From assembly GCF_900111645.1 (NCBI RefSeq), contig NZ_FOHQ01000003.1:1-64000 (forward strand): a stretch of 64,000 nt of DNA, given 5' to 3'. Under the pieces are notes generated by a model. It saw only the letters and a list, made by a program, of their open reading frames with translations, was not told the DNA's origin and ran no database searches. This DNA comes from Methanococcoides vulcani (GTDB lineage Archaea; Halobacteriota; Methanosarcinia; Methanosarcinales; Methanosarcinaceae). Shown here piece by piece: positions 19,453 to 28,141 of this stretch (its first letter is position 1; each line of letters begins with the position of its first letter). The position numbers and the translations under genes are program-made.

Positions 19453-20243
19453 TAATTCTCATCCGTTACGGTATAACCATATTTAACGAATATATCTTTT
19501 CCTTCATCTGAGAGTACATAATCTATAAATTCCCGGGAAGCTTGTTTTTCAGCTGAAGAAGAAACGATTGCAATAGGAAAGATTATGCTGGTAGTTACCG
19601 GGATCTGAGCGACAACGTCGATCTCATCCATGTCAGAGGACATTGCATCGGTCATATAGACAAAACCTGCGTCCACGTCTCCGTTCTCAACATAGACCAG
19701 CACCTGCTTCACAGTTTCCGCATAAATTAGCTTTTCACTGACATCATCCCACAAAGAAGCCTCCTCAAGTGCACCTTTTGCATATCTTCCTACAGGTGCG
19801 ACTTCCGGGTCTCCAATTGCTATTTTTGTGACAGATCCATCCGTAAGGTCTTCAAGAGACATTATCTTATTTCCACCGGATCTCGGAACTATCATCACAA
19901 GGGAATTCTCAGCAAAATCATGTCTTGTATCAGCATCGATCAATTGTTCTGATTCAAGTATATCCATGTGTTTCTGGGAAGCCGAAGCAAAAACATCGAT
20001 GGGAGCGCCAGCTTCTATCTGCATGCGGAGGGAGCCGGAACCTGCAAAATTAAGATTTACATCAACATCAGGATGCTGTGCTTCAAATTCCTGTTCGATC
20101 TCTGTGAAACTCTCGGTCATACCCGCCCCAGCCGAAACCGTGATCTCAGTATTCGTCTCTGTCTGAGAGGACGGTATTACCAACATAGCAGCAGCAATCA
20201 GGACCACTGCCGCAATAACCATAATCAGATGATTCTTTTCCAT
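19452..20243 (-). CDS. modA: Molybdate/tungstate-binding protein
   Basis: A periplasmic-type binding protein (263 residues from this start) with an N-terminal membrane anchor/signal (~1-25). Signatures are VSAGAGMTESFTEI, FAGSGSLRMQIEAGAPIDVFASA and IGDPEVAPVGRYAKGAL, typical of ModA. ATG 20243 (MEKNHL) is preferred over 20264 because GAGG lies about seven bases upstream. First gene of the operon, preceded by a strong palindrome. Confidence 0.93.
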   Translation of the reverse strand: MEKNHLIMVIAAVVLIAAAMLVIPSSQTETNTEITVSAGAGMTESFTEIEQEFEAQHPDVDVNLNFAGSGSLRMQIEAGAPIDVFASASQKHMDILESEQLIDADTRHDFAENSLVMIVPRSGGNKIMSLEDLTDGSVTKIAIGDPEVAPVGRYAKGALEEASLWDDVSEKLIYAETVKQVLVYVENGDVDAGFVYMTDAMSSDMDEIDVVAQIPVTTSIIFPIAIVSSSAEKQASREFIDYVLSDEGKDIFVKYGYTVTDEN

Positions 20244-20270
20244 AAGATCCCTCATATCGATCATAACAAT

Positions 20271-20321
20271 CCGTTATGTTTTCTAGAACATAACGGTATG
20301 GGATTAGGTTATTTATATAAA
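20271..20321 (-). promoter_or_regulatory. modABC promoter with 10-bp palindromic operator
   Basis: CCGTTATGTT (20271-20280) and AACATAACGG (20287-20296) form a perfect inverted repeat with spacer TTCTAG. On the minus strand the TATA box TTTATATAAAT lies at 20311-20321, so transcription would start inside the palindrome (~20291). The arrangement suits a ModE-like molybdate-responsive repressor; the half site is not the E. coli ModE consensus. Confidence 0.6.
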
Positions 20322-20450
20322 AGTTTATTGCCAATTTGTATATCCCAATCTCGAAAACAGATTACTCGCCATATTTGAAAATTCCAGATAAATGAAACAT
20401 GGAGGTCTGCACAGAGTTCTCTCACAGCAAAATGTTCTAAAAGAGGGATC

Positions 20451-22406
20451 TTATTCCTCGTTTCCATTAATTTCTACACTTCCGCTAACTTCCATGTTTC
20501 CACTAGCTTCCCCGCCATTCCTCGACTTTGGAAGCCTTATGTGAACCGTGGTTCCCTGATCGGTTTCGCTCTCGATCCATATCTCACCCGAGTGAGCATC
20601 AACGATCTTCTTACAAATGTACAGGCCTAGGCCTGTTCCACCGTATTTTCTTCTGATGGATGAATCGATCTGGTAGAACTTCCTGAACAGGTTCGGAATG
20701 AGTTCTTTGGGAATACCGATGCCTGTGTCATGGACGGTCAGGTGCAGGTATCTTTCTTCCTCGTAGACTCCGAGGGTGATAATGCCACCCGGGGGGGTGA
20801 ACTTGATGGCATTATCGACTAGGTTGTTAAGCATATCGACCAGGCGGGTTTTATCGGCTTCAATGGTCGGAAGATCAGAAGGTATTTTCTTTTCGATATG
20901 GAGATCGTTCGCTTCAACGAGCATGATAGTATCCATAATGGTGTTGTTCATTATTTCCGCCATCTGACACTCCTTGAAGTTGTATTCAATGACCTCTGCC
21001 TGTGCCTTGCTTATGTAAAGGAGGGAATCTACCAGGCGTCTGAGCCTGTCGGCATTGCGTATCACAGTTCCAAGTGATGTCTTTTGTTGGTCGTTGACAT
21101 CTCCCAGGGACTCATCATACACATTCTGGGTATAGCCTTTAATGCTGGTAAGCGGTGTCCTTAGCTCATGACTGACATTTGACAGGAAGACATCCTTCAT
21201 CTGGTCCAGTGATTTGAGTTCCTCATTGGCTTTTTCAAGCTCATCTGAATAGGTCTGTAGCGAGTCAAGGATCTCATTCAGCCCCGAAGGTATCTTTCTG
21301 AGGTCCACTTCCACCTCAGTCTCGGCCCTCCTGCCCAGATCACCTTTCAGGGCAGAATCCGAGATATCTCCAAAGTTGGAAACGATGTCATTGATAGGAC
21401 GGGTTATGGATATCGCGACCAGATAGGCTGCTCCTGCCATGAAGATAAGTGCAAGCGATGAGATGATGATCAGTTCATTACGCAGGGCTGTAACATCCGC
21501 AAGCATCTCTTCTTCCGGGATCACCAGAATAAAAGAATAATTGCCTGTACGGACCGGCTCATAGAATATGATCGCATTCTCTCCTGTGGTCGGATCAATG
21601 GTCTCAATATGGCCTCCCTGTCCAACAAGTATATCCTCAGCCATACGTGTTATTTCAGGGTCGTCAAAATCATTAAGGGTCTGTGTCCCGATCCACTCCT
21701 TGTGCACAGGATGGGATAACAGTATACCGGTATTGCTTGTAGTAAAAGCATAACCGGTCTCAAAAGCAGTAACATTGGAAACGATCTCATCAATATAGTT
21801 GAGCGATACATCAACACCGCCGATACCAACGAACTCATCCTCCCTCATTATCGGGGATACATAGCTCACAATAAGCTCACCCTGATACAGGTAGGGTTCT
21901 GTCAGTACTTCCTGCTCAAGTTGTTTTGGCAATTGATAGTAATCTGATGACTCATAGTCAATAAGGGGTTCCACGAACATGGTACCGCCGATCTTGTTCC
22001 AGTAAGGTACAAGACGGCCTGTGGAATCATATCCTTCAGTACCTGCAAATTCAGCATCCCTCCCGTCGAACGCATTGGGTTCGAACCCCGTATATGTACC
22101 GATAAGGTTGGGATTATCGACGAGCACTTCCCTTAGAATATCATTAACCTCATCCCTGTCAGAAGAATTGTAAACGGTCAGCGTGCTTGCAATTGTCCTT
22201 GCAATGGCCATATTCGCTTGCATATCCGAATTGAACTGGTTCGCATAATTGCTTGCTTTCTCTATGGATTTCTTATATGCAAGTTCCTCATGCTGGGATG
22301 TGCTGGTAGAAATAATGATAGCTGTAGTAGCAGCCATTACTATGAGAACACTGAACCCTATGTATAGGATCAGTTTCACTTTTAGAGGCACATCATCCAT
22401 TTTCAT
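20451..22406 (-). CDS. Membrane sensor histidine kinase with Cache domain
   Basis: About 651 residues. Two transmembrane helices (~13-35 and ~312-335) bracket a large extracytoplasmic dCache-type sensor (~45-305; YFVEPLID-like FVEPLIDYESSDYY). A HAMP-like linker and a short coiled coil follow. The HisKA H-box is NVSHELRTPLTSIKGY with phospho-acceptor His ~413. The HATPase has N-box LNNLVDNAIKFT, G1 DTGIGIP and G2 GGTGLGLYICKKI. Start at ATG 22406 is chosen because AAGGTG precedes it; a GTG at 22415 is in frame. No response regulator lies next to it, common for methanogen kinases. The Asn/Gly/Ser-rich C-tail is unusual but short. Ligand unknown. Confidence 0.9.
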   Translation of the reverse strand: MKMDDVPLKVKLILYIGFSVLIVMAATTAIIISTSTSQHEELAYKKSIEKASNYANQFNSDMQANMAIARTIASTLTVYNSSDRDEVNDILREVLVDNPNLIGTYTGFEPNAFDGRDAEFAGTEGYDSTGRLVPYWNKIGGTMFVEPLIDYESSDYYQLPKQLEQEVLTEPYLYQGELIVSYVSPIMREDEFVGIGGVDVSLNYIDEIVSNVTAFETGYAFTTSNTGILLSHPVHKEWIGTQTLNDFDDPEITRMAEDILVGQGGHIETIDPTTGENAIIFYEPVRTGNYSFILVIPEEEMLADVTALRNELIIISSLALIFMAGAAYLVAISITRPINDIVSNFGDISDSALKGDLGRRAETEVEVDLRKIPSGLNEILDSLQTYSDELEKANEELKSLDQMKDVFLSNVSHELRTPLTSIKGYTQNVYDESLGDVNDQQKTSLGTVIRNADRLRRLVDSLLYISKAQAEVIEYNFKECQMAEIMNNTIMDTIMLVEANDLHIEKKIPSDLPTIEADKTRLVDMLNNLVDNAIKFTPPGGIITLGVYEEERYLHLTVHDTGIGIPKELIPNLFRKFYQIDSSIRRKYGGTGLGLYICKKIVDAHSGEIWIESETDQGTTVHIRLPKSRNGGEASGNMEVSGSVEINGNEE

Positions 22407-22633
22407 ATCGGACACCTTGCCGAAAGCGCACAGATATAATACAAATTATACGAATGAGATCTAATTATCTTAAACAAGAAGCTCAAAGGAAAGAACACAG
22501 GTCCATTATAGAACGATTGTACTAACCTCGGTCACCTAATCCCAAATCCCTATTATTATATTTTAATGATAAACATATAAATGTCTGCCTGTTGCAACCA
22601 TTTAGCATGCTTTTGAATTAAATAATCAAACTC

Positions 22634-22661
22634 TTTAAATAGAATCATTACTATCAGTAAT
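22634..22661 (+). promoter_or_regulatory. Leaderless promoter and palindrome of the HTH-CBS gene
   Basis: TTTAAATA at 22634-22641 is 25 bases before the ATG at 22665, implying a nearly leaderless transcript. ATTACT-ATC-AGTAAT at 22647-22661 is a perfect inverted repeat between TATA box and start, a natural autoregulatory operator. Confidence 0.45.
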
Positions 22662-22664
22662 ATT

Positions 22665-23222
22665 ATGCAACTTCCGACTCCTGAAAGACTAAGGCAGAAA
22701 AGGATCGAACTGAACCTTACACAGAGTGGTCTTGCAAAGCGTGCAGGTGTTAGTCAGCCTTTGATAGCCCGTATAGAATCCGGCGATGTTGACCCCCGGC
22801 TTTCCACACTCAGGAAAATATTCACCGCTTTTGAGGAAGTTGAAAAGGAAAAGATACTTGCAAAGGACATAATGCACACTCTTGTGATATTTGTTTCTTC
22901 GGAGGATTTTGTAGAATCTGCCGTTAACCTGATGGAAAAACACGGTTTTTCACAGGTCCCTGTGATCGATAATGGAGTACCTGTTGGAAGTATCTCAGAG
23001 GATACTATCATCAAATACATGGCAGACAGGAAGGCTTCGACCATATCCCAGATGAAGATCAAGGATATGATGGGGGATGCATTCCCAACCGTCTCACCAA
23101 CCACTGAACTTGATGTGATCTCACACATGCTTGAGCGAAATCCTGCCGTCCTGGTACTCGAAAAAGGAGTTACCACCGGCTTTGTCACAAAACACGATGT
23201 GATCAAGCTGCTTCATGGTTAA
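22665..23222 (+). CDS. HTH (XRE)-CBS transcriptional regulator
   Basis: A 185-residue protein. Residues ~7-62 are a Cro/CI-type HTH (RLRQKRIELNLTQSGLAKRAGVSQPLIARIE is read across two helices). Residues ~65-185 are two CBS motifs (LAKDIMHTLVIFVSS; IKDMMGDAFPTVSP). HTH-CBS proteins are widespread in methanogens and probably couple adenosine-nucleotide levels to transcription. The gene has its own palindromic promoter and ends overlapping by four bases the convergent small RHH gene. Confidence 0.9.
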   Translation: MQLPTPERLRQKRIELNLTQSGLAKRAGVSQPLIARIESGDVDPRLSTLRKIFTAFEEVEKEKILAKDIMHTLVIFVSSEDFVESAVNLMEKHGFSQVPVIDNGVPVGSISEDTIIKYMADRKASTISQMKIKDMMGDAFPTVSPTTELDVISHMLERNPAVLVLEKGVTTGFVTKHDVIKLLHG

Positions 23223-23407
23223 GGATCAAAAAGGCACACCTGTACCAACACGTTGTGGTTGACCGCGTAGTACAGCATACCGATTGCTTTGTCCACAGCG
23301 TCGGATTTGCTGGAAAACGAGTTATGCGAATCAACCAGAGATTCCAACTGCCTTTCTGCAAGCGGTGATACCGTCGTATGTACTGATGCCTTCCTTCTTC
23401 CGTTCAT
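23219..23407 (-). CDS. Small ribbon-helix-helix protein
   Basis: A 62-residue protein resembling the N-terminus of the RHH protein at 23681: RKASVHTTVSP aligns with KKESIHATVSP, followed by the SFSSKSDAVDKAI helix. Likely a CopG/MetJ-fold DNA-binding protein. ATG 23407 is preferred (GAGTGAGGG nine bases upstream) over TTG 23413. It follows another RHH gene by nine bases in a two-gene operon. Such pairs are typical of plasmid or toxin-antitoxin loci; no toxin was recognised. Confidence 0.65.
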   Translation of the reverse strand: MNGRRKASVHTTVSPLAERQLESLVDSHNSFSSKSDAVDKAIGMLYYAVNHNVLVQVCLFDP

Positions 23408-23416
23408 TTTCAACCC

Positions 23417-23572
23417 TCACTCCATGTCGTTTCGAATACCGTCTTTGAGATATCGCCTAGCGGCGTCGCTTATATTGACGTACTTCCCCGATTTCACAAT
23501 CTTCTCCATTTTGTCATAATCATCCAAGGGGACGTTTATGTGCAGTGATCTATAAGATGTAATTTTTATCAC
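23417..23572 (-). CDS. CopG-like ribbon-helix-helix protein
   Basis: A 51-residue protein: SLHINVPLDDYDKMEKIV, a turn KSGKYVNISD, then AARRYLKDGI, the strand-helix-helix of short CopG-type repressors. The GTG at 23572 is read as start and is embedded in AGGTGAT. An inverted copy of the TGCCATAAT element abuts the start. Autoregulation from the shared intergenic repeats is likely. Confidence 0.65.
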   Translation of the reverse strand: MIKITSYRSLHINVPLDDYDKMEKIVKSGKYVNISDAARRYLKDGIRNDME

Positions 23573-23575
23573 CTA

Positions 23576-23683
23576 ATTATGGCATCAACTTCATCAAACA
23601 AATATGTGCTGAATATGCCATAATTATGCCATAATACTTCTAGTATTTTTTATATGTCATGGTTATGTAATGATTATGTAATG
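23576..23683. promoter_or_regulatory. Iterated operator repeats between divergent RHH genes
   Basis: TATGCCATAAT is repeated perfectly in tandem at 23614-23624 and 23625-23635, and an inverted 9-bp copy (ATTATGGCA) lies at 23576-23584. A second pair, TTATGTAATG, lies at 23663-23672 and 23674-23683 with the same 11-bp period. A TATA-like TTTTTTATATG (23646-23656) lies between the pairs. An 11-bp, one-turn period suits cooperative RHH dimers. Confidence 0.6.
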
Positions 23684-24019
23684 CCAATCAAGTACAAGAA
23701 AGAGTCAATACATGCAACCGTTAGTCCGTATGTGAAGAAAAAAGCAGAAGAACTAGTGGCAACCGAAGAGTTTAGTAGCATGTCTGATCTCGTCAATATC
23801 GCACTTGCTGAGTTCATCGGTAAGTACGCGAAAGAGACAGAGGCTCGGGACGAGTCGTCCGATATAAAAGTACTTGAAAACAGATTCAATGAATTGATAA
23901 ACGCGCTAACCGAAACCGACAAAGAAAAGATCAGAGACTTGGTTAAGCCAGCGGGTGGATGCGAAGCGAAAGAACCGATTGTCATTTCCGAATCTGTCGA
24001 GAAAGTCAAATTCAAATAA
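23681..24019 (+). CDS. Ribbon-helix-helix protein with C-terminal extension
   Basis: A 112-residue protein. Residues ~5-55 are an RHH-like domain (SIHATVSPYVKKKAEELV; FSSMSDLVNIALAEFI) homologous to the 23219-23407 protein on the other strand. The rest is charged and helical (ENRFNELINALTETDKEKI). ATG 23681 lies within the second operator pair, about five bases after the expected transcription start, so the mRNA may be leaderless. Presumed DNA-binding regulator of a mobile element. Confidence 0.65.
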   Translation: MPIKYKKESIHATVSPYVKKKAEELVATEEFSSMSDLVNIALAEFIGKYAKETEARDESSDIKVLENRFNELINALTETDKEKIRDLVKPAGGCEAKEPIVISESVEKVKFK

Positions 24020-24050
24020 TTATTATTATGAGTGGGTTGGGGAAATACGG

Positions 24051-24122
24051 GGGTTATTTGATTTATTGAAGAGTGAATTCGCCTTTACCGAACTCAGAAC
24101 AAATGATAAAACAAGGGAGTGA
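24051..24122 (+). pseudogene. 5' relic of the 24506 gene
   Basis: The frame reads GLFDLLKSEF and soon ends; the DNA closely matches the start of the gene at 24506 (GLFDFLKGK). This looks like a duplicated, truncated 5' end into which the 24127 gene was joined. Confidence 0.45.
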
Positions 24123-24126
24123 TTTT

Positions 24127-24447
24127 ATGATCGAATCTGACGTTGTTGAGGTTGTTAAGCTACACAAAGAATTAGAAGAGCTTCAGAAAAAAATTGCAGC
24201 TAAAGTACCACTTGATGAATTATTAGATGAATCGTTCATGAGGATATACACGTTTTTTGGATTTGTTACTGTCCAAGAACTTATAGATGCCTGTGAAGGA
24301 CTTATCGGTCTTGCTTATTCAGATATCGATAAAAACGATGAAAAATACAATGAGTACATCAGGGATAATACTTCGTTTGATAACTGGTCTGAAATGATTG
24401 GTAAGGCAACCCTGTTATGGGCAGAAAAACAATTAGAAAAAAAATGA
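24127..24447 (+). CDS. Unknown helical protein, paralog of 54112-54423
   Basis: A 106-residue acidic all-helical protein that I do not recognise (VVKLHKELEELQKKIAAK; FGFVTVQELIDACEGLIGLAYSDIDK is read across two helices). ATG 24127 follows AAGGGAGTGATTTT, conserved in the second copy at 54112, which fixes the start. The two copies are roughly 85-90% identical in DNA by eye and lie 30 kb apart, both in decayed accessory DNA. Small cargo or immunity-type gene of a mobile element is possible; nothing indicates a biochemical role. Confidence 0.7.
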   Translation: MIESDVVEVVKLHKELEELQKKIAAKVPLDELLDESFMRIYTFFGFVTVQELIDACEGLIGLAYSDIDKNDEKYNEYIRDNTSFDNWSEMIGKATLLWAEKQLEKK

Positions 24448-24505
24448 AGTTCTGTCGAAAATTGAAGGATAGGGCACTAACAATCAATACAAGCGGAAGG
24501 GTAGC

Positions 24506-24904
24506 GTGGGGTTATTTGATTTTTTGAAGGGTAAACCAAAGCAAAAAAGTTCGAATACAATTGATCAATATTCAAACATAAAAGCTTTGCATAACGAATC
24601 GATGATGTACTTCCAAAAAGCGAGAGAACTCTATGAAAATAACGAAGAGTTTTTCCCGACACTCCAAGAATCTGCACGATTTCAATTGCTAAATCATCAA
24701 AAAAATGGTATCGACAGAGTGGAAATACTTGCTGCAGGATCCCAATCATGTAAAGTATGTCGTGTATTTGAGGGTATGGTAGTTACAATCGAAGAAGCAT
24801 TTGAAAATATGCCTATCCCACATAAGAACTGTAAACACAATCCAAATGAAAATGGAGATGGGTTCTGTAGATGCCTGTATATACCATACATTGAGGATGT
24901 GTAA
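24506..24904 (+). CDS. Small protein with phage head (gp7/Mu F)-like zinc motif
   Basis: A 132-residue protein starting at GTG 24506. A short hydrophobic-charged N-terminus (MGLFDFLKGKPKQK) and a helical middle precede a C-terminal region CKVCRVFEGMVV...PIPHKNCKHN...FCRCLYIPY. The spacing C-x2-C, PxPHxxC and CxC resembles the zinc-like C-terminal motif of SPP1 gp7/Mu F minor head proteins, where CxxC...PHxxCRC is typical. The rest of a phage head protein is absent, so this is a stand-alone relative. It sits 58 bases after the 24127 gene. Function unknown. Confidence 0.55.
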   Translation: MGLFDFLKGKPKQKSSNTIDQYSNIKALHNESMMYFQKARELYENNEEFFPTLQESARFQLLNHQKNGIDRVEILAAGSQSCKVCRVFEGMVVTIEEAFENMPIPHKNCKHNPNENGDGFCRCLYIPYIEDV

Positions 24905-25269
24905 TTTAAAGGCGAAAACACGTACATCCGCACACGCTGCTCTCACTGTAAGCAAGTCGATTATCATGACATTGCTGTCAACACGCTGGTACGCAAGACC
25001 GTGTTCAGTGACCACAGTCAGATGATGCGATACCTGATCGAGAACATCGATGTGAATGAGACAATTTCAGAAGAATAGATGCAAGATTTGTGCTCCAAGA
25101 ACTCCGTGGATACGTGTACGACGGTATCACGACATACGAGCTGTGTCGGGTTCTGAAAGAATACTTTGGTGTGGTTGCTGTTTATTCCTGTGACTTAATC
25201 CAGCGCATCAAGCTGGAGATGGAAATGTATTGTCCTGATCATCAGCATTTGTATTTTGTGGAAGCTTGA
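24905..25269 (+). pseudogene. Broken ORF in two frames, unknown protein
   Basis: From 24905 an open frame reads TYIRTRCSHCKQVDYHDIAV and VFSDHSQMMRYLIENIDV to a TAG at 25076. A second frame then reads RFVLQELRGYVYDGITTYEL and CRVLKEYFGVVAVYSCDLIQ to TGA at 25267. Both look like genuine protein, including a CxxC. Together they suggest one gene broken by a frameshift near 25070 and lacking its start. Not recognised. Confidence 0.5.
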
Positions 25270-25459
25270 GGTTTGAATTATAAATGTCGTACTAAATGGT
25301 GAGAGATAGGTATCTTGGAAAAGAGATACTCTAAAATTCAAATTGTTAATTTTACACTTTATTTTAAAAGTTTATGCTTCTACAGTGTTAATATCCTTCT
25401 TATTTGGACTGATTTTCATCATAACAGATTGGATTATAGAATCTCAATCTCGTAACCAT

Positions 25460-25499
25460 TAAAAAAGAAAAAAAATAGATTCTGATGTTGAATCAGAAT
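25460..25499 (-). terminator. Hairpin plus T-run after the double-amber gene
   Basis: ATTCTGA / TCAGAAT (25479-25485 and 25493-25499) form a 7-bp stem overlapping the stop codon at 25493. On the minus strand it is followed by a long T-rich run (complement of the A-rich 25460-25476). Confidence 0.5.
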
Positions 25500-25972
25500 T
25501 CTACATGAAGAAGTCTTACTGTGTCCATGCCTATGAAGTCTGTACCACTATAGGTCATACCTGTCACATTTAGGTAACCATCAATCGTACCTTTATCCCC
25601 ATCTACCTATATAGCACCATCACCAACAACCAAACCTGGTAGTTCATCTCTATCCGGCTTAAAGTGAAGCACCAAATCAATATCGCCATCACCATCGGCA
25701 TCTTCAAGTGCTGCCTTGACCTCTCCTTTCTTGTACACTGGTTCAAACTCCCCAGCTAAAAGCACAGTAGATGGATCTATCGCGGCTGCATCAAAGCCAG
25801 GTCCAGTCAATATTGCAACTGGGATTTCACCATTGGCTTTTACATTAATGGAATTTGGCTATGAATATGGTTTGATATCTACACCTACAGTTGCAGGTGC
25901 AATTGCGGTGCCCGCAGCCACTATCATTACTAGTAATGAAATGGCTAAAATGCCTATTTTGTTTGTTTTCAT
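25493..25972 (-). CDS. Secreted acidic repeat-type protein with two in-frame TAG codons
   Basis: A 160-codon frame from ATG 25972 (GGCGGAG four bases upstream) to TGA at 25493, interrupted only by TAG at 25859-25861 (codon 38) and 25607-25609 (codon 122). Residues 1-26 are a signal peptide (LLVMIVAAGTAIA). The mature part has VDIKPYS-x-PNSINVKANG, VAILTGPGFDAAAIDPSTVL and ALEDADGDGDIDLVLHFKPD. It belongs to a family of secreted archaeal/bacterial proteins with a DIKPGSYPNSIN-like motif, where the first TAG stands at the usual Tyr. Start signal, signal peptide, domain and terminator are all intact, which argues that UAG is read here, probably as pyrrolysine. A pseudogene with two amber mutations is the alternative. 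Confidence 0.7.
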
Positions 25973-26420
25973 ATACTCCGCCACCTATCCAATTATTATT
26001 AGATGGTCTTACTCGGATCACCTAATATCAATTAAAAGTTATCTAGTTATTAATATATAAACTCTTTGCAAAAATGAAAACAGATGCGCATTATGATAAT
26101 GATGAGATGCGAGGAATTGAACATAGAAGTACGCGAAGCCAATGGTGTTGAACCAAACATGAAAGATATGAACAGTGGTAAAGACCAAGCAGATACCATT
26201 GCATACCATATCAACATTCAAGGAGATTATGACATTCTGCCTCATGTAATAGCGTCTCGACGGCCAACATCTTTATTTCATGAATAGAATGCATAACTAA
26301 TTACCAACGTGGACAAGCAAAGCATTCAAGAGCTTTCAATTCCATGAAACTAGTTATATACTAGGTTTGCATTAGATACGACATTCACTTACTTATTAAT
26401 AAAAATACCAGGAGAATTAT
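25973..26420. other. Intergenic region with one doubtful short ORF
   Basis: A 67-codon plus-strand ORF at 26084-26287 (RCEELNIEVREANGVEPN) ends in TAG and lacks a convincing ribosome-binding site. I cannot support it as a gene. The 3' part contains the AT-rich promoter of the aminotransferase gene. Nothing else seen. Confidence 0.4.
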
Positions 26421-28033
<1,613 letters not shown>

Positions 28034-28141
28034 CACAGAACATCAATAACAAGTCTAAAATTACAGGATATATATCCTGTATTTCATATCTCTGAAATTT
28101 ACTTTTTTTATTCGGATCATGATTTCCATTCAGTGATAACT

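Noticed and set aside
22060-22100. GGGTTCGAACCCC as a tRNA T-arm
   Set aside because: It is inside the intact histidine kinase gene and no tRNA body fits around it.
25340-25463. Small membrane peptide (VLISFLFGLIFIITDWII)
   Set aside because: Only a TTG start without ribosome site is available and there is no support beyond hydrophobicity.
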